From contig CM022666.1 of NCBI GenBank assembly GCA_012295275.1, positions 4,405,387-4,435,386 on the forward strand: a DNA stretch of 30,000 nucleotides. Direction: 5' to 3'. The stretch's first letter is position 1. Each line of letters starts with the position of its first letter. Below are positions 8,551-18,360 of the stretch, piece after piece. The stretch is from Chrysomallon squamiferum (taxonomy: Eukaryota > Mollusca > Gastropoda > Neomphalida > Peltospiridae). Under the pieces are notes generated by a model, which was not told the origin of the DNA, searched no databases, and saw only the letters and a program-made list of their open reading frames with translations. The translations under genes were made by a program, and so were the position numbers.

Positions 8551-9110
8551 AGAACGGACAGACACTACAAAACCACAAAGTCAACAACGTCTTCGCCAGC
8601 TATTGTGATTCCCGTGCCAGACAGCAATAAAGATTTCACTGAATTAACCCTGCCCAGACCCCGAACACAATAAACTGTAATTCACTCACAGAACCAACAC
8701 CAGCTCCCTCCTGAAATCTAGGTCACGAGGTCAACGTATTCTTGTAATGACTTTTCAGCCTTCAGCACGGAAGAATTCAGAACAGGGAGACAAATCTATG
8801 GCGGCCATTTTATTAAACTGAGACCGAAATGCAAATGACTTTCATTACTGCGTTGGTCAAGATGGTCAAAGAATGATATCTGGTCAGGCAATGGATTTGG
8901 CTATTTAGGACAGCAGCACCATATGCAAATGAGGTCTGGCCAATAATTAAGCTGACCACACTTTTTATAATGGGAGTGAAAATATTTGAGTCGGTGAATG
9001 ACAAAAATATTGACTTGGTGGAGAATAATTGTGATTGAAAAGGAGACAGAGTGATTTCCTACTGAGAAAAACAATGGAAATAAAAATGGAAGGTAATTTT
9101 CAGTCATGCA
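8551..9110. promoter_or_regulatory. Candidate cis-regulatory island
   Basis: A repeat-free island of higher G+C. Sites seen on the plus strand: a perfect DR2 nuclear-receptor element AGGTCA-CG-AGGTCA (8720-8733); three TGGTCA half-sites (8854, 8863, 8881), the first two spaced as DR3, and an opposite TGACCA at 8953; two POU octamers ATGCAAAT (8829-8836, 8923-8930); a YY1-like GCGGCCATTTT (8801-8811); CCAAT at 8940-8944 and TTTTATAA at 8963-8970. The consensus sites are established; that this is an enhancer or promoter is inference. A short frame ending in TAA near 8671 gives a coding-like tail but lacks a good acceptor. Confidence 0.3.
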
Positions 9111-9201
9111 TGAGTAGGTTTTTGTTTTCTGGTCACTGTGTTAGAGGAAGGAATATTTAGAATGAGAAATATTTAACAAATTTTTAAAATGTAGTACTGC
9201 A

Positions 9202-9204
<3 letters not shown>
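9111..9204. other. Unique AT-rich sequence
   Basis: Short non-repetitive stretch leading into the GT array; nothing identified. Confidence 0.5.
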
Positions 9205-9260
<56 letters not shown>

Positions 9261-9287
9261 TGTATGTGTGTGTGTGTGTGTGTGTGT
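9205..9287 (+). repeat. (GT)n microsatellite
   Basis: About 80 bp of GT with one CTGTA interruption. Confidence 0.97.
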
Positions 9288-9716
9288 TTAGCTAAAACCA
9301 AAATACATTATGCTGAAAAAATAATAAAATATTTAATATCACAAATAGTGAACAAAATTAACTGAAATCAGAAATTAAAAAAATGATAACATATTAATAT
9401 TAATATTTAATATTGTAAATATAAAACATATAAATAAATAAATGAGAGAATATAGGGTTTTAATTTCATGTAGCCATAAATTTAATATTAAAATTACCTA
9501 GACTTAATAAGATTTAAAAAAAAATTAATAATTTAAAATATTTATTATTTTCAATATTTAACACAAACATAAAGAGACTGAAGAATTTTTTAAATTTTAT
9601 ATTCGCATAAATTTAATGATAATAATTTTTTATATTTAAAAAAACAATAACATTAAGGTGGAAATGGAATGAGTTGATACCTGGGGATAAACTTATAATT
9701 TATTTTAAAATCTTTA
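9288..9716. other. Very AT-rich non-coding stretch
   Basis: Dominated by AAT, TTAAT and TTTAA words without a regular period. No gene, no defined repeat. Confidence 0.7.
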
Positions 9717-9767
<51 letters not shown>

Positions 9768-9779
9768 ACAAACAAACAA
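9717..9779 (+). repeat. (AAAT)n-(AAAC)n microsatellite
   Basis: About 12 AAAT units ending in AAAC units. Confidence 0.95.
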
Positions 9780-10200
9780 CAACCTAAAAACAATAATAAA
9801 TAAAATTAAAATATATATAAAAATAAAACAAAACAAACAGCTAAAGACAATACACACATTCTCTTTTTTCTTTTAAAACCAATTTCGTCATTTTTTAAAA
9901 ACCCCCATGAAAAAAAACAACCCAAAAATTCAAAAAAACGAAAAACGAATTCTAAAAACCTGTAATGAAAATGACTCATAAATAATTTAAGTGCTGCCTG
10001 TGTAAGCATACACCTTAATTATGCATCTGCCAACCACACGCACACATTCATTACAAAAGTAATAACTTCTGACACAAGCAATTTAAAACATCTTATTTTC
10101 AAACACAATGCCATTCTTCTGCACAGTGTGTCACAACTCGAATGCTTTAAATAACATCCTGTCCGTCCAACTGAAGGTTACCATGACAACAGATACCAGC
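9780..10200. other. AT-rich stretch with an X-box-like site
   Basis: A-rich to 9960, then unique sequence of higher G+C (10020-10195). GTTACCATGACAAC at 10177-10190 is an RFX-type palindrome with one mismatch. An ATG at 10108 opens a 31-codon plausible frame before it runs into the TA repeat; there is no good donor, so no exon is called. Confidence 0.5.

Positions 10201-10234
<34 letters not shown>
10201..10234. repeat. (TA)n microsatellite
   Basis: TA run flanked by TATAAATA. Confidence 0.9.
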
Positions 10235-10239
<5 letters not shown>

Positions 10240-10496
10240 TGTTGTTTTGTTGTGTATATGGGTGTGTGTTTGCTGTTGGATAATGTTTAAGCATGCTTGT
10301 TGTGGATACAAGTTCGGACAGTGTCAAATGTGTCTACAACAGAATGGATTAGAATAGAATAACTATACTGGAATTAAAATAAATAAATATTAAATAAATA
10401 AAAAATCTAGGTATATAATAAATAAATAAATAAATAAATAATTACGTTTTTGACAGATTGGGAATATAATTCACATGTTCTGATAACCATGTTCTA
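10235..10496. other. Unique sequence then (AAAT)n
   Basis: Unique to about 10370, then an AAAT/AATAAATA tract to 10441. No gene seen. Confidence 0.6.
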
Positions 10497-10653
10497 GGAG
10501 CTCTGTTTGGAATGGGAAATACCTCACAGTTAATGATTATTAACAAAACATCAAATAACTATCTTTTATATAAGCATTGTTTTGCAATGAAAAAGCATAA
10601 ATTGTAGATTTGATAAGCTAGTTACTGGAGTACTAGTTGGAACGGAGAAAATA
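10497..10653 (+). repeat. Two copies of a dispersed short repeat
   Basis: GGAGCTCTGTTTGGAATGGG then AAATA at 10497-10521 is 24/25 identical to the reverse complement of 27026-27050. A more diverged copy, GGAGTACTAGTTGGAACGG then AGAAAATA, lies at 10627-10653. Related cores occur at 6788, 21662, 25199 and 26981. The boundaries of the full element are not visible. Confidence 0.55.
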
Positions 10654-11107
10654 CAAACAGGCTTGCTACAAAGAATAGATCCTTTGACCCAAAACAGTTC
10701 ACGAGTGTTATGTAGTCACTGAAATACAACTGCTCTTTCACAAAAGAATATGGTGAGGGGTATATTGGAAAGATGGAAACAGATACTGAGTTTAATTATT
10801 AAAAATAAGTTATATGCTTATGAACTGAAATCAAAATATGAAGTGTTGTTTATATGGTAGGGAGAAAAATATTAGATATTGATATGGCTATTATTATAAC
10901 TGTTAGGTATTCTGTATCATAACTTGTAAACATATCTGGTAAAAAAAAAAATAAAAAAAAAAAAAAAATGGAAGAATTTGTATTCTAATTCCCAAATTGC
11001 ATAACTGCATAATTTGCTCAAATGGCAAACTGCGACAGAATCTAGAAATGTAATGTTTTCAGCTGCTTCATTTAATACAGAGAACAAAGATTTGTTTAAT
11101 TGTATGT
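10654..11107. other. Unique AT-rich sequence
   Basis: Contains an A-rich run at 10939-10968 and a segment (10969-11107) open on both strands for 30 to 40 codons; neither reading has splice signals that favour it. No gene called. Confidence 0.5.
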
Positions 11108-11405
11108 TATTATGTATCATATATATATATCATATTGTATGTCAAGTCGTATTGCATCATTGTCATGTTGTATTATATCTTATAATCATATCATGTTGTA
11201 TGATATATCATATCATTGCGTATGACATCATATATTACATCATATCATATATATTATGTATTATAATATATATCTTGTCATATATAACATATATATAATG
11301 TCATGTTGTATCATATATTAGACATCATATATATCATGTATCATATCATATATCATATATATCATACATCATATATCATATATCATATATCACATCATAT
11401 TGCAT
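11108..11405. repeat. Degenerate ATATC/ATGAT palindromic tract
   Basis: About 300 bp built from CATAT, ATCAT and TGTAT words in both orientations, so almost any part can pair with another. There is no fixed period. It ends about 40 bp from the exon candidate at 11447-11572. Confidence 0.75.
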
Positions 11406-11446
11406 CTGATTATTGTGTTATTTGGTTCCCATAGCAGCTTGCTTAC

Positions 11447-11572
11447 CTCCTGTTCCCCCATTGGCTGTTTCATGGTGTCTGTCATCCAATCAGAATGCAG
11501 CTCTCTGACAGCATGTCGTCTGGGTGACACATTGGCCGTTTTTCCAGAAGATTCCCTCCAAGCAGCAGAAAC
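11447..11572 (-). CDS. Coding exon, internal, product unknown
   Basis: The best exon in the window. On the minus strand it is 126 bp, exactly 42 codons, open in one frame, phase 0 at both ends. The acceptor is TGTCTGTCTCTGTTGTTTCAG (AG at 11573-11574) behind a pyrimidine-rich lead with a CTAAT/TTAAC-type branch candidate. The donor is GAG followed by GTAAGC (GT at 11445-11446). G+C is about half, well above the flanks. The peptide starts Val-Ser-Ala-Ala-Trp-Arg-Glu-Ser-Ser-Gly and ends Pro-Met-Gly-Glu-Gln-Glu; it is hydrophilic, with a basic patch (Pro-Arg-Arg-His) and no membrane segment. I do not recognise the family. No partner exons in matching phase could be fixed on the same strand, so the gene probably extends beyond long introns. 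Confidence 0.55.
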
Positions 11573-11644
11573 CTGAAACAACAGAGACAGACACCTTTAC
11601 AACAAACAGACGCACAGACAAGTTAACAAATTAGTGAAGAGGCA

Positions 11645-11700
11645 AACAGATGGATGGATGAATGGATGGATGGATGAATGGACAAACAGAGAGATGAATA
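11645..11700 (+). repeat. (GGAT)n microsatellite, imperfect
   Basis: GGAT/GAAT units over about 40 to 55 bp. Confidence 0.85.
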
Positions 11701-12154
11701 AACGAATGAAAGTCAATGATTGAAAAATTAATCAGCAAGACTCTTACCTTTTTATAGAAAAAAAAATAATAAAAAAATTGAATTAATTCCCTTCTTTCGT
11801 CTTCTTTATCTTTTTTTTATTTTTTATTTTTTTTAATAAAAAAATTTACTCTTGTGTTATCATCAACTAACAGCATTAAATAACTCAACCAATTTTTTTA
11901 ATACAAATCACAGTTTAACTGACTTGAACTGACTCGAGAAAAAGAGAGTCCTGAACTAATATGATTTAAATTGTTAAGGTGTGAATTCGCTCAAGCGTGA
12001 AATATATGTGTGGGTAAATTCATTGTAAGTGAATAATATATAGTTTTTTTTTTTTTTAAAAACACTCCTTACACTTCACAGCACCTGATTTACACATTCT
12101 TCACAACAACAATGAGCAGGAATGTTTTGATAGATTTTATAATACAAGGTACTG
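11701..12154. other. AT-rich non-coding stretch
   Basis: T-rich and A-rich patches around 11750-11850 and unique sequence after that. No gene signal. Confidence 0.65.
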
Positions 12155-12205
12155 TTATTATGTAGCATATATTATTATGTAGCATATATTATTATGTAGC
12201 ATAAA
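12155..12205 (+). repeat. 17-bp tandem repeat, three copies
   Basis: TTATTATGTAGCATATA at 12155-12171, 12172-12188 and 12189-12205; the first two are identical and the third differs only at its end. Confidence 0.9.
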
Positions 12206-12301
12206 TATGGCATGTATGTATGTATATATATATATGGTAATATATAGGTACAGATACAAAAGTACCTGTATATTTTCATGATAAATAGGAGATAGGTATG
12301 T

Positions 12302-12332
<31 letters not shown>
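12206..12332. other. AT-rich sequence with (CA)n-(TA)n
   Basis: Short CA run at 12302-12320 followed by TA; leads into the GATA/GACA array. Confidence 0.7.
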
Positions 12333-12634
12333 CAGATAGATAGCTATAGACAGAGAGATTAGATAGATAGACAGACAGACAGTCAAACAGACAGACAGAT
12401 AGACACATAGTTAGACAGACAGGCAGACAGACACATAGTTAGACACACAGATAGATAGACACATATTTAGACAGACAGACAGAGAGACAGATATATAGAC
12501 AGATAGATAGACACATATTGAGAAAGACACATATTTAGACAGACAGACAGACACATATTTAGACAGACAGATAGACACATAGTTAGACAGACAGATAGAC
12601 ACATATTTAGACAGACAGACAGACACATATTTAC

Positions 12635-12667
<33 letters not shown>

Positions 12668-12830
12668 TAGAGATAGACAGATAGATAGACAGACAGATAG
12701 ACACATAGTTAGACAGACAGATAGACACATATTTAGACAGACAGACAGACACATATTTACACAGACAGACAGATAGATAGATAGACACATAGTTAGACAG
12801 ACAGACAGAGATAGTTAAATAGACAGAGGA
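12333..12830 (+). repeat. GATA/GACA satellite with higher-order structure
   Basis: About 500 bp of GATA and GACA units punctuated by ACACATAGTTAG or ACACATATTTAG. The block 12561-12654 recurs at 12687-12780 (period 126 bp), so larger segments were duplicated. Minus-strand frames of 107 to 186 codons (Cys-Leu-Ser-Val/Ile repeats) follow from the tetranucleotide and are not genes. Confidence 0.92.
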
Positions 12831-12898
12831 AAAAAGTGAAAAATTAAATTGCACAGAAAGATATGTTACATCTAAATAAACACACACCCACACACACC

Positions 12899-13179
12899 CA
12901 GGGCCAGATTTCCCATATAGGCTTTCTAGGCTAGTGCCTAGGGGGGCAGGATGATAGGTGTGGCAGTTCATGTTACATAAATTCCTATTTTCACATTTGA
13001 TTTATAAATAAATCATTATGTAAATGTAAAGCCATGTTTGTGCTTTCAACTAGATCACAAGTTCTAACTATTCATGTTACATAAACTAAGTGGGAAGGGC
13101 AAGGGGGACTTGAGCCTTGAGGAGGGGGCGGTAAACTTTCTTTAGCCTATGGGTGGCAAGCACGTTAAATCCAACCCTG
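12899..13179. mobile_element. Non-autonomous hAT-like MITE, 281 bp
   Basis: Ends are inverted repeats beginning CAGGG: left CAGGGCCAGATTT at 12899, right (minus strand) CAGGGTTGGATTT ending at 13179; a CCCAT..AGGCT block follows on both sides with a 12-bp difference in spacing. The flanking octamers are CACACACC and CACACACA (7 of 8 the same), as expected for the 8-bp target duplication of hAT transposons, though the (CA)n context makes this easy to get by chance. The interior has no coding capacity; TTCATGTTACATAAA is present twice (12967-12981, 13071-13085). The family is inferred from the termini. Confidence 0.55.
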
Positions 13180-13481
<302 letters not shown>

Positions 13482-13572
13482 TGATATTAATATGTAAACA
13501 TCTACTCAAAATTAAATCAAACTAAACACAGTTTTAATACTGTGTATCCTTCCTTGTATGTCCATATTCAAG

Positions 13573-13631
13573 TCTGTTTATCTCTCTCTCTATTTATTTG
13601 TGTTTATTTATCTATGTAGGTATCTTTCTGC

Positions 13632-13671
<40 letters not shown>

Positions 13672-13750
13672 ATATCTCTCTGTCTGTCTGTCTCTATCTA
13701 TCTGTCAATATGCCTATTTACCTAAATGTATCTATATGTTTATCTGTTTG

Positions 13751-13799
<49 letters not shown>

Positions 13800-13885
13800 T
13801 TATCTATCTATCTATATCTCTCTTTCTCTATCTGTCAATAAATATATCTATCTACATGTCTATGTATCTATTTATCTATATATAT
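13573..13885 (+). repeat. (TATC)n compound microsatellite
   Basis: TATC arrays at 13635-13672 and 13750-13817 with TGTC, TATT and TCTC variants. A 102-codon plus frame (Tyr-Leu-Ser-Ile repeats) is an artefact. Confidence 0.95.
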
Positions 13886-13962
13886 GTCTGTCCTAATTAT
13901 CTCTAATTATCTCTCTCAAGCCCTTTTCCCCTTCCTTTTAAAACCAAACATAAAATACTCAC

Positions 13963-14215
13963 CCAGACATTGACACAGAGAATAAATTCCCATAAATAAA
14001 CTGGCAAAGACGAATCACGTACAAACCTCAACACGGACACAACAACCAGTTTCAAACTCAGAACTGAGGCTGAATTCAGGTCCCAGTGTGAAAGACGAGC
14101 AGCAATAAGAAATAAAATGCTCAACGGCACAAATTGCATACACAGACTGAATACAACCACTCGACTGGCAAATATTAAATGTCCGAAATTCTTAAGGAAT
14201 AGTGAACCAGCGAAG
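13963..14215 (-). CDS. Possible membrane-protein exon or old repeat
   Basis: On the minus strand 84 codons are open from an acceptor-like TTCAG (AG at 14216-14217, behind a T-rich tract) to a strong donor, CTGG followed by GTGAGT (GT at 13961-13962). The peptide, beginning Phe-Ala-Gly-Ser-Leu-Phe, is very hydrophobic with two or three stretches that could span a membrane and few charges. Open frame and donor favour an exon. Against it: the frame runs on beyond both ends into T-rich, phenylalanine-coding sequence, so openness may be a by-product of composition, and the segment could equally be a diverged dispersed repeat. No family recognised. Confidence 0.25.
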
Positions 14216-15076
14216 CTGAACTTTGAATCCAAACAAACAAAAAAAAAATGAAGTGTAAAATACATAGACTTGGGATTGAAGCAACACTTGATAGAGAAAA
14301 AAAAAAATATATAAAAATTTTTTGTTTGAATAAGTCTTGTTATAAACTGGGTCATAACTATTAGCTTATCCCCAAGGGTAAAAAAAAAAAATAGAAGATA
14401 CCTTGTTTTGAGGTTTTTTAAAAAAAACAATAGTTTTATATAAAGATTTAATTTTTTAATATCATGTTTATTTCATGGTGAATTGGTTCAGAGTGTTATT
14501 CTCTTTGGTTGTTGAAAATTATAACCTGAGGTGGAAAAATATAGATTTTTTTTAATTATTTTTTTTTTAATTGACAAATACTGTTCCTCATACCATTCAC
14601 TGAGTTATTATTTCCCATTCTAACCATCTACTTTGCTGTCAGTTCTTCTGACTTCATTTGTTGAGTCGTTTACAATTCAAAACATGTTATTTTCTTTTAA
14701 TTCTTGATATGTCTGTTCAGTTAATTATTTCTCTATAGGAGACCTCTTCACTTCATCAGTTAACATACACACATACTTCTGTTCATAGAAACACACACAC
14801 ACACACTCAAACCCACCCAGCCCTCCCCCACGTACACACTTGATACAAAGATGCACACACACACACACACACACACATATACAAACAAACCTTTACAGAT
14901 TTTGCAGATTAAATAAAACTGTTAAATTATTATCAGATTTGAATAAAATCATAAAAATTAAATAAACTGAAAAAAAAAAAATAATAATAATAATCAGCAT
15001 AATTTTTTTTTTTTAAATAGAAAGAAATAAAGATAAAAACAAATCATTAACCAAACTAAACAATTTAAAGAAATTG
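14216..15076. other. AT-rich non-coding stretch
   Basis: A- and T-runs, short CA runs at 14793-14806 and 14853-14877, and otherwise unique AT-rich DNA. No gene seen. Confidence 0.65.

Positions 15077-15110
<34 letters not shown>
15077..15110 (+). repeat. Poly(A) run, about 34 nt
   Basis: Uninterrupted A-run. Confidence 0.95.
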
Positions 15111-15112
<2 letters not shown>

Positions 15113-15679
15113 TTTTTCTAAAAGAATAACAAAATTTTTTTTAACCAAAACAAAAATATTTTGCTAAATGCAAGAAAACACTTTTCATAAAAGAAAGAAA
15201 TGAACCTTTTCCCCCAAAAAAAAAACAAAAACATAAAACAAAAAAGACAGGTGGACCAAAGGAACACACAACATATGCAGTATGGATAACAGCACGGGCA
15301 AACCATTACAGGAAGTATGAAAGCAGCGAGGAGAAAATGTTTTCTACACAACTGATAACAGGTTTCTCGTTGTTCGCCGTTTTGCTCTTCTGCTGAATAA
15401 ATCAAGTCATAAGACATTTTTCGGTCCACACTGAATGAACTTCACAGCATCGGTAAATACCAACACTTGTTTGAAGTAGGAGAGGTGATGTGGAAAAGTG
15501 CATTAACATGTTAAAAGATGGGGAAGTGTATACCACACAGATGCAATATCAGTTTTTAATTAATGGGCGTATATGGGGTTTAACAAGCAGTTAGGCTTTT
15601 GGGGTGGGCTTTTCAGAGTGTTAATTTTTCTTGTTGTACATGTTGTTGTTATAATTATTAGTATTGTTGTTATTAATTG

Positions 15680-15681
<2 letters not shown>
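15111..15681. other. Unique sequence with a weak minus-strand frame
   Basis: From ATG at 15415-15417 (minus) a frame begins Met-Ser-Tyr-Asp-Leu-Ile-Tyr and turns cysteine-rich (Cys-Pro-Cys-Cys-Tyr) before dissolving into T-rich sequence near 15240. There is no donor of quality before it degenerates, so I do not call a gene. The plus strand shows nothing. Confidence 0.35.
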
Positions 15682-15722
<41 letters not shown>

Positions 15723-15961
15723 ATTATCATTATTATTGTTACTGTTATTCTTGTTATTATTACTATTACTGTTGTTGTTGTTATTATTATAACCACTACT
15801 ACTACTACTATTACTACTGCTGCTGTTGCTACTACTACTACTACTACAACTACTAATATTACTGCTTCTGTTACTGCTGCTACTACTGCTACTACTATTA
15901 CTTCTTCTATTACTACTACTACTATTATTACTGCTGCTACTACTACTACTACTACTACTAC
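15682..15961 (+). repeat. Compound (TTA)n-(TAC)n triplet array
   Basis: TTA units to about 15720, mixed GTT/ATT to 15790, then ACT/CTG units to 15961. All frames stay open on both strands (Ile/Thr/Val one way, Ser/Asn/Val the other); none is a gene. Confidence 0.95.
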
Positions 15962-16020
15962 TGAGGTTTTTGATAAACAGTCTGTGAGCACTGTCAAGAA
16001 CAGGAAATAAGCCAATGTCT

Positions 16021-16092
16021 ACCAGTAACAAGAACTGATTCTGTGACCTGTCACACCTCAGACACTCTAACCACTGAGCTAAACCAATGTCC
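16021..16092 (-). mobile_element. tRNA-derived SINE head, decayed
   Basis: Read on the minus strand, GGACATTGGTTTAGCTCAGT followed by GGTTAGAG is tRNA-like, with a perfect RNA polymerase III A box TAGCTCAGTGG at 16071-16081. GAGGTGTGACAGGTCACAG continues the tRNA-like order, but the expected B box (GGTTCGANTCC) is degraded to GAATCAGTTC. The sequence then runs into the triplet array at 15682-15961, which may have grown from its tail. A working tRNA gene is excluded by the damaged B box and lack of a cloverleaf. tRNA-derived SINEs with this head are common in molluscs. Confidence 0.5.
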
Positions 16093-16342
16093 AAAACAAT
16101 TAAGTGTTAAATTCAGGCTAATTTTCAAATTAGTTAAATTTCCCAGAGCAGATTTCTCAGATCTATGGAAATTTAGTACATATGTGGTATATCAATGTGT
16201 ATAGCATGGCCATTGAATAAAAATGTTAATTTAATTGTAAATGTTAATAAACCTTAGTAAAATTAATTTCCAAATTCATTACTTTTTACACTGAACAGGC
16301 TAATGCAAAGAAATTTTACACATGCTTTGGTTAGTGTTTTGT
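16093..16342. other. Unique AT-rich sequence
   Basis: Contains a small inverted repeat TAAATTTCC / GGAAATTTA near 16134-16174. No gene seen. Confidence 0.5.
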
Positions 16343-16490
16343 TTTATTTATTTATTTTTATTTATTACCATCATCATCATCATCATCATCTATATCACTG
16401 TTATTATTATCACCATTATTATCGTCATTATCATCCATATCATCATCACTATTATTATTATGGATGTCAGTATTATTATCATCATCAATC

Positions 16491-16522
<32 letters not shown>

Positions 16523-16625
16523 TATTATTATTATTTTTATTTTTTGCTTTTATTTCTTTCTTTATTAATTTGTTTGTTTATTTTGTTTGTTTTTGTTTGT
16601 TTGTTTGTTTGTTTGTTTGTTTATT
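16343..16625 (+). repeat. (CAT)n, (TTA)n and (TTTG)n tract
   Basis: TTTA units, then CAT at 16368-16391 and 16490-16520, TTA to 16545, and TTTG/TTTA to 16625. Associated His/Tyr/Ile-rich frames are artefacts. Confidence 0.93.
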
Positions 16626-16692
16626 TCAAGCCCTCAGGCTCTTTGATTTTTTTCATTCCTGCATTCATTTACTTTCTATTTACCACTTTCAG

Positions 16693-16792
16693 GCCAACTA
16701 ATTTAACATATTTGGTTTTCATTCAAACTGCACTAATTCCCTCCACACTCATCTTTTTTTCACAAGCTTGTCAACTCTCAAACTGCAATTAA
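16693..16792 (+). CDS. Possible terminal exon, weak
   Basis: A good acceptor (ACTTTCTATTTACCACTTTCAG, AG at 16691-16692) leads into 32 open codons ending at TAA 16790-16792. The peptide begins Pro-Thr-Asn-Leu-Thr-Tyr-Leu-Val and is mostly hydrophobic. The acceptor is the main argument; the frame is short and continuous with the repeat-derived frame upstream, so chance is a full explanation. Not recognised. Confidence 0.15.
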
Positions 16793-16897
16793 TCTTCCTA
16801 AACCAACTTCACAAAATTAAGTGTTTAATAATCAGGTCTAATCGCATTACACACAAAACTAAAGATAAAAGAAGTCTAAAGTAATAGGAAAGCAGAA

Positions 16898-16942
<45 letters not shown>

Positions 16943-17051
16943 ACAGAAGAGAGAGAGAAAAAGAGACTAGAAAATTTGAAAGACAGAGAGAGAGAGAGAA
17001 ATATTAATTAGAACAATAAATATATATGTTTTATGTATATATATAAATATA

Positions 17052-17103
<52 letters not shown>

Positions 17104-18146
17104 AACAAACACATCCCCATCAATTTAATTGATATGACAAAATTAATCTGATTTCCATTATTATCAAACTGGCATCTAAAGATTAAAAATGAACTACTCT
17201 TTTAAGTGACAAAACAAGAAAGATAACTGGTTAAATAAAAACATAAAATAATAATAACTACTGTAGGAGAAGTGAAAAAAAGATAATAAAAGTAAATAAA
17301 TAAATAATAACAATATTCACAAAATAAAAATTTCTTGTAAAAAAAAAAAAAATAAAAATAAAAACAAATGTAAACCTCACGTAAAAATATCAGAAAGTAA
17401 AAATATTTACTTAAAATTTCAAAAAATTAAATATAAAATAAGTAAAAATGTGAACTTTAAAGAAAAAAAGAAAGAAAAAGTTTAACTGTTGGTAATAAAA
17501 CTCACTGAAAGAAACTATAAACAGGTTTTAAAAAAGTTTTTTTTTTTTTAAAATCTTAAAATATATTTTTAACATATTAAGCATAGTTAAAAAATCATTT
17601 CAGTAATTTTGAAGTTGTCTTCATTACAATCTTTCTATCATCAAGACGTAGATTTTTTGTTTTTTTTAAATCTTTTTTTTTCCCTTTTCCTTAACTTACT
17701 TGTATCTTTTAACTCAGAACATACTTGTTAACAAAAAAAAAAAAATCTGTCTGGTTAGCTCACAAAACATGAGGTAAATCTGTTATCTCTGAATGAATAT
17801 AGCTGATACATACTGATAGCGTCACACACACATATACAGAAAGTATTAACCAAAGGTGATATAAATAGATCTTGAAAAAAACAAACACTCTGTACTTACT
17901 GCTCTTGCACAAATGAAAATAACAATTCATGTCACTGTGGATTCCTCACTGAAGAAGAGTTTTTGATTATTTTAATTTTTTTTTAAAAATCTATATCCAG
18001 GCCGATTTTGGGTGGTGCACATTTGTGATGTTACGCGTAGACATTTTAAAAAAAAATTCTGCATTACAAACACTCGGCCAAAGTTCACGGATGTTAGTTA
18101 AAAACAATCTTCTTCTTCTTTTTTTTTTTTTTATTTAATCGTTCAG
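16793..18146. other. AT-rich stretch with an exon-like splice pair
   Basis: Contains poly(A) at 16902-16941, (TA)n at 17043-17095 and many A/T runs. On the minus strand 17900-17948 (49 bp) lies between a good acceptor (ACTCTTCTTCAG) and a strong donor (GCA then GTAAGT), but all three frames contain stops, so it could only be a 5' untranslated or first coding exon. No gene is called. Confidence 0.4.
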
Positions 18147-18360
18147 TTACGCAGTCTGTCTGGCCCTTTAAGACGGCTTAGTTTATAGTAAGTAACCAGC
18201 CAATAGAGAAAGAGTAATATAGAGAAAAGATTAAAATGTCGAGGAATCATTTCTCTCGGATCGTGTATATATAAATTTAACCTTTCACCTGGAAAAAGGA
18301 AGCCATGTTTGTTTATGCAGATTTCACATCTATTCGTTGCAAATTTTTCACTCACCACAT
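18147..18360. other. Island with conflicting exon-like signals
   Basis: Plus strand: a 41-bp segment (18147-18187) between a very pyrimidine-rich acceptor ending GTTCAG and a GTAAGT donor, open in one frame. Minus strand: CTTCCTTTTTCCAG near 18273 followed by an open frame to TGA near 18145 giving a basic, partly hydrophobic tail. Both cannot be right, and either could be chance. Confidence 0.25.

Noticed and set aside
8575-8673. Coding-like tail ending in TAA with Val-Pro-Asp-Ser-Asn-Lys
   Set aside because: The only acceptor candidate (CTTCGCCAG) lacks a pyrimidine tract, and the frame upstream is microsatellite.
12155-12830. CRISPR-like array
   Set aside because: Units are 17-bp or tetranucleotide tandem repeats without unique spacers of constant length, in eukaryotic-type DNA.
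12411-12971. 186-codon minus-strand frame, the longest in the window
   Set aside because: It is a Cys-Leu-Ser-Val/Ile repeat produced by the GATA/GACA array.
15118-15417. Cysteine-rich small protein on the minus strand
   Set aside because: It begins plausibly but runs into T-rich sequence without a donor or stop of biological look; length fits chance.
16021-16092. Functional tRNA gene
   Set aside because: A box is intact but the B box is degraded and the arms do not pair; called a SINE remnant instead.
15560-16094. Frames of 145 to 157 codons on both strands
   Set aside because: Triplet array plus SINE head; openness on both strands shows it is a composition effect.
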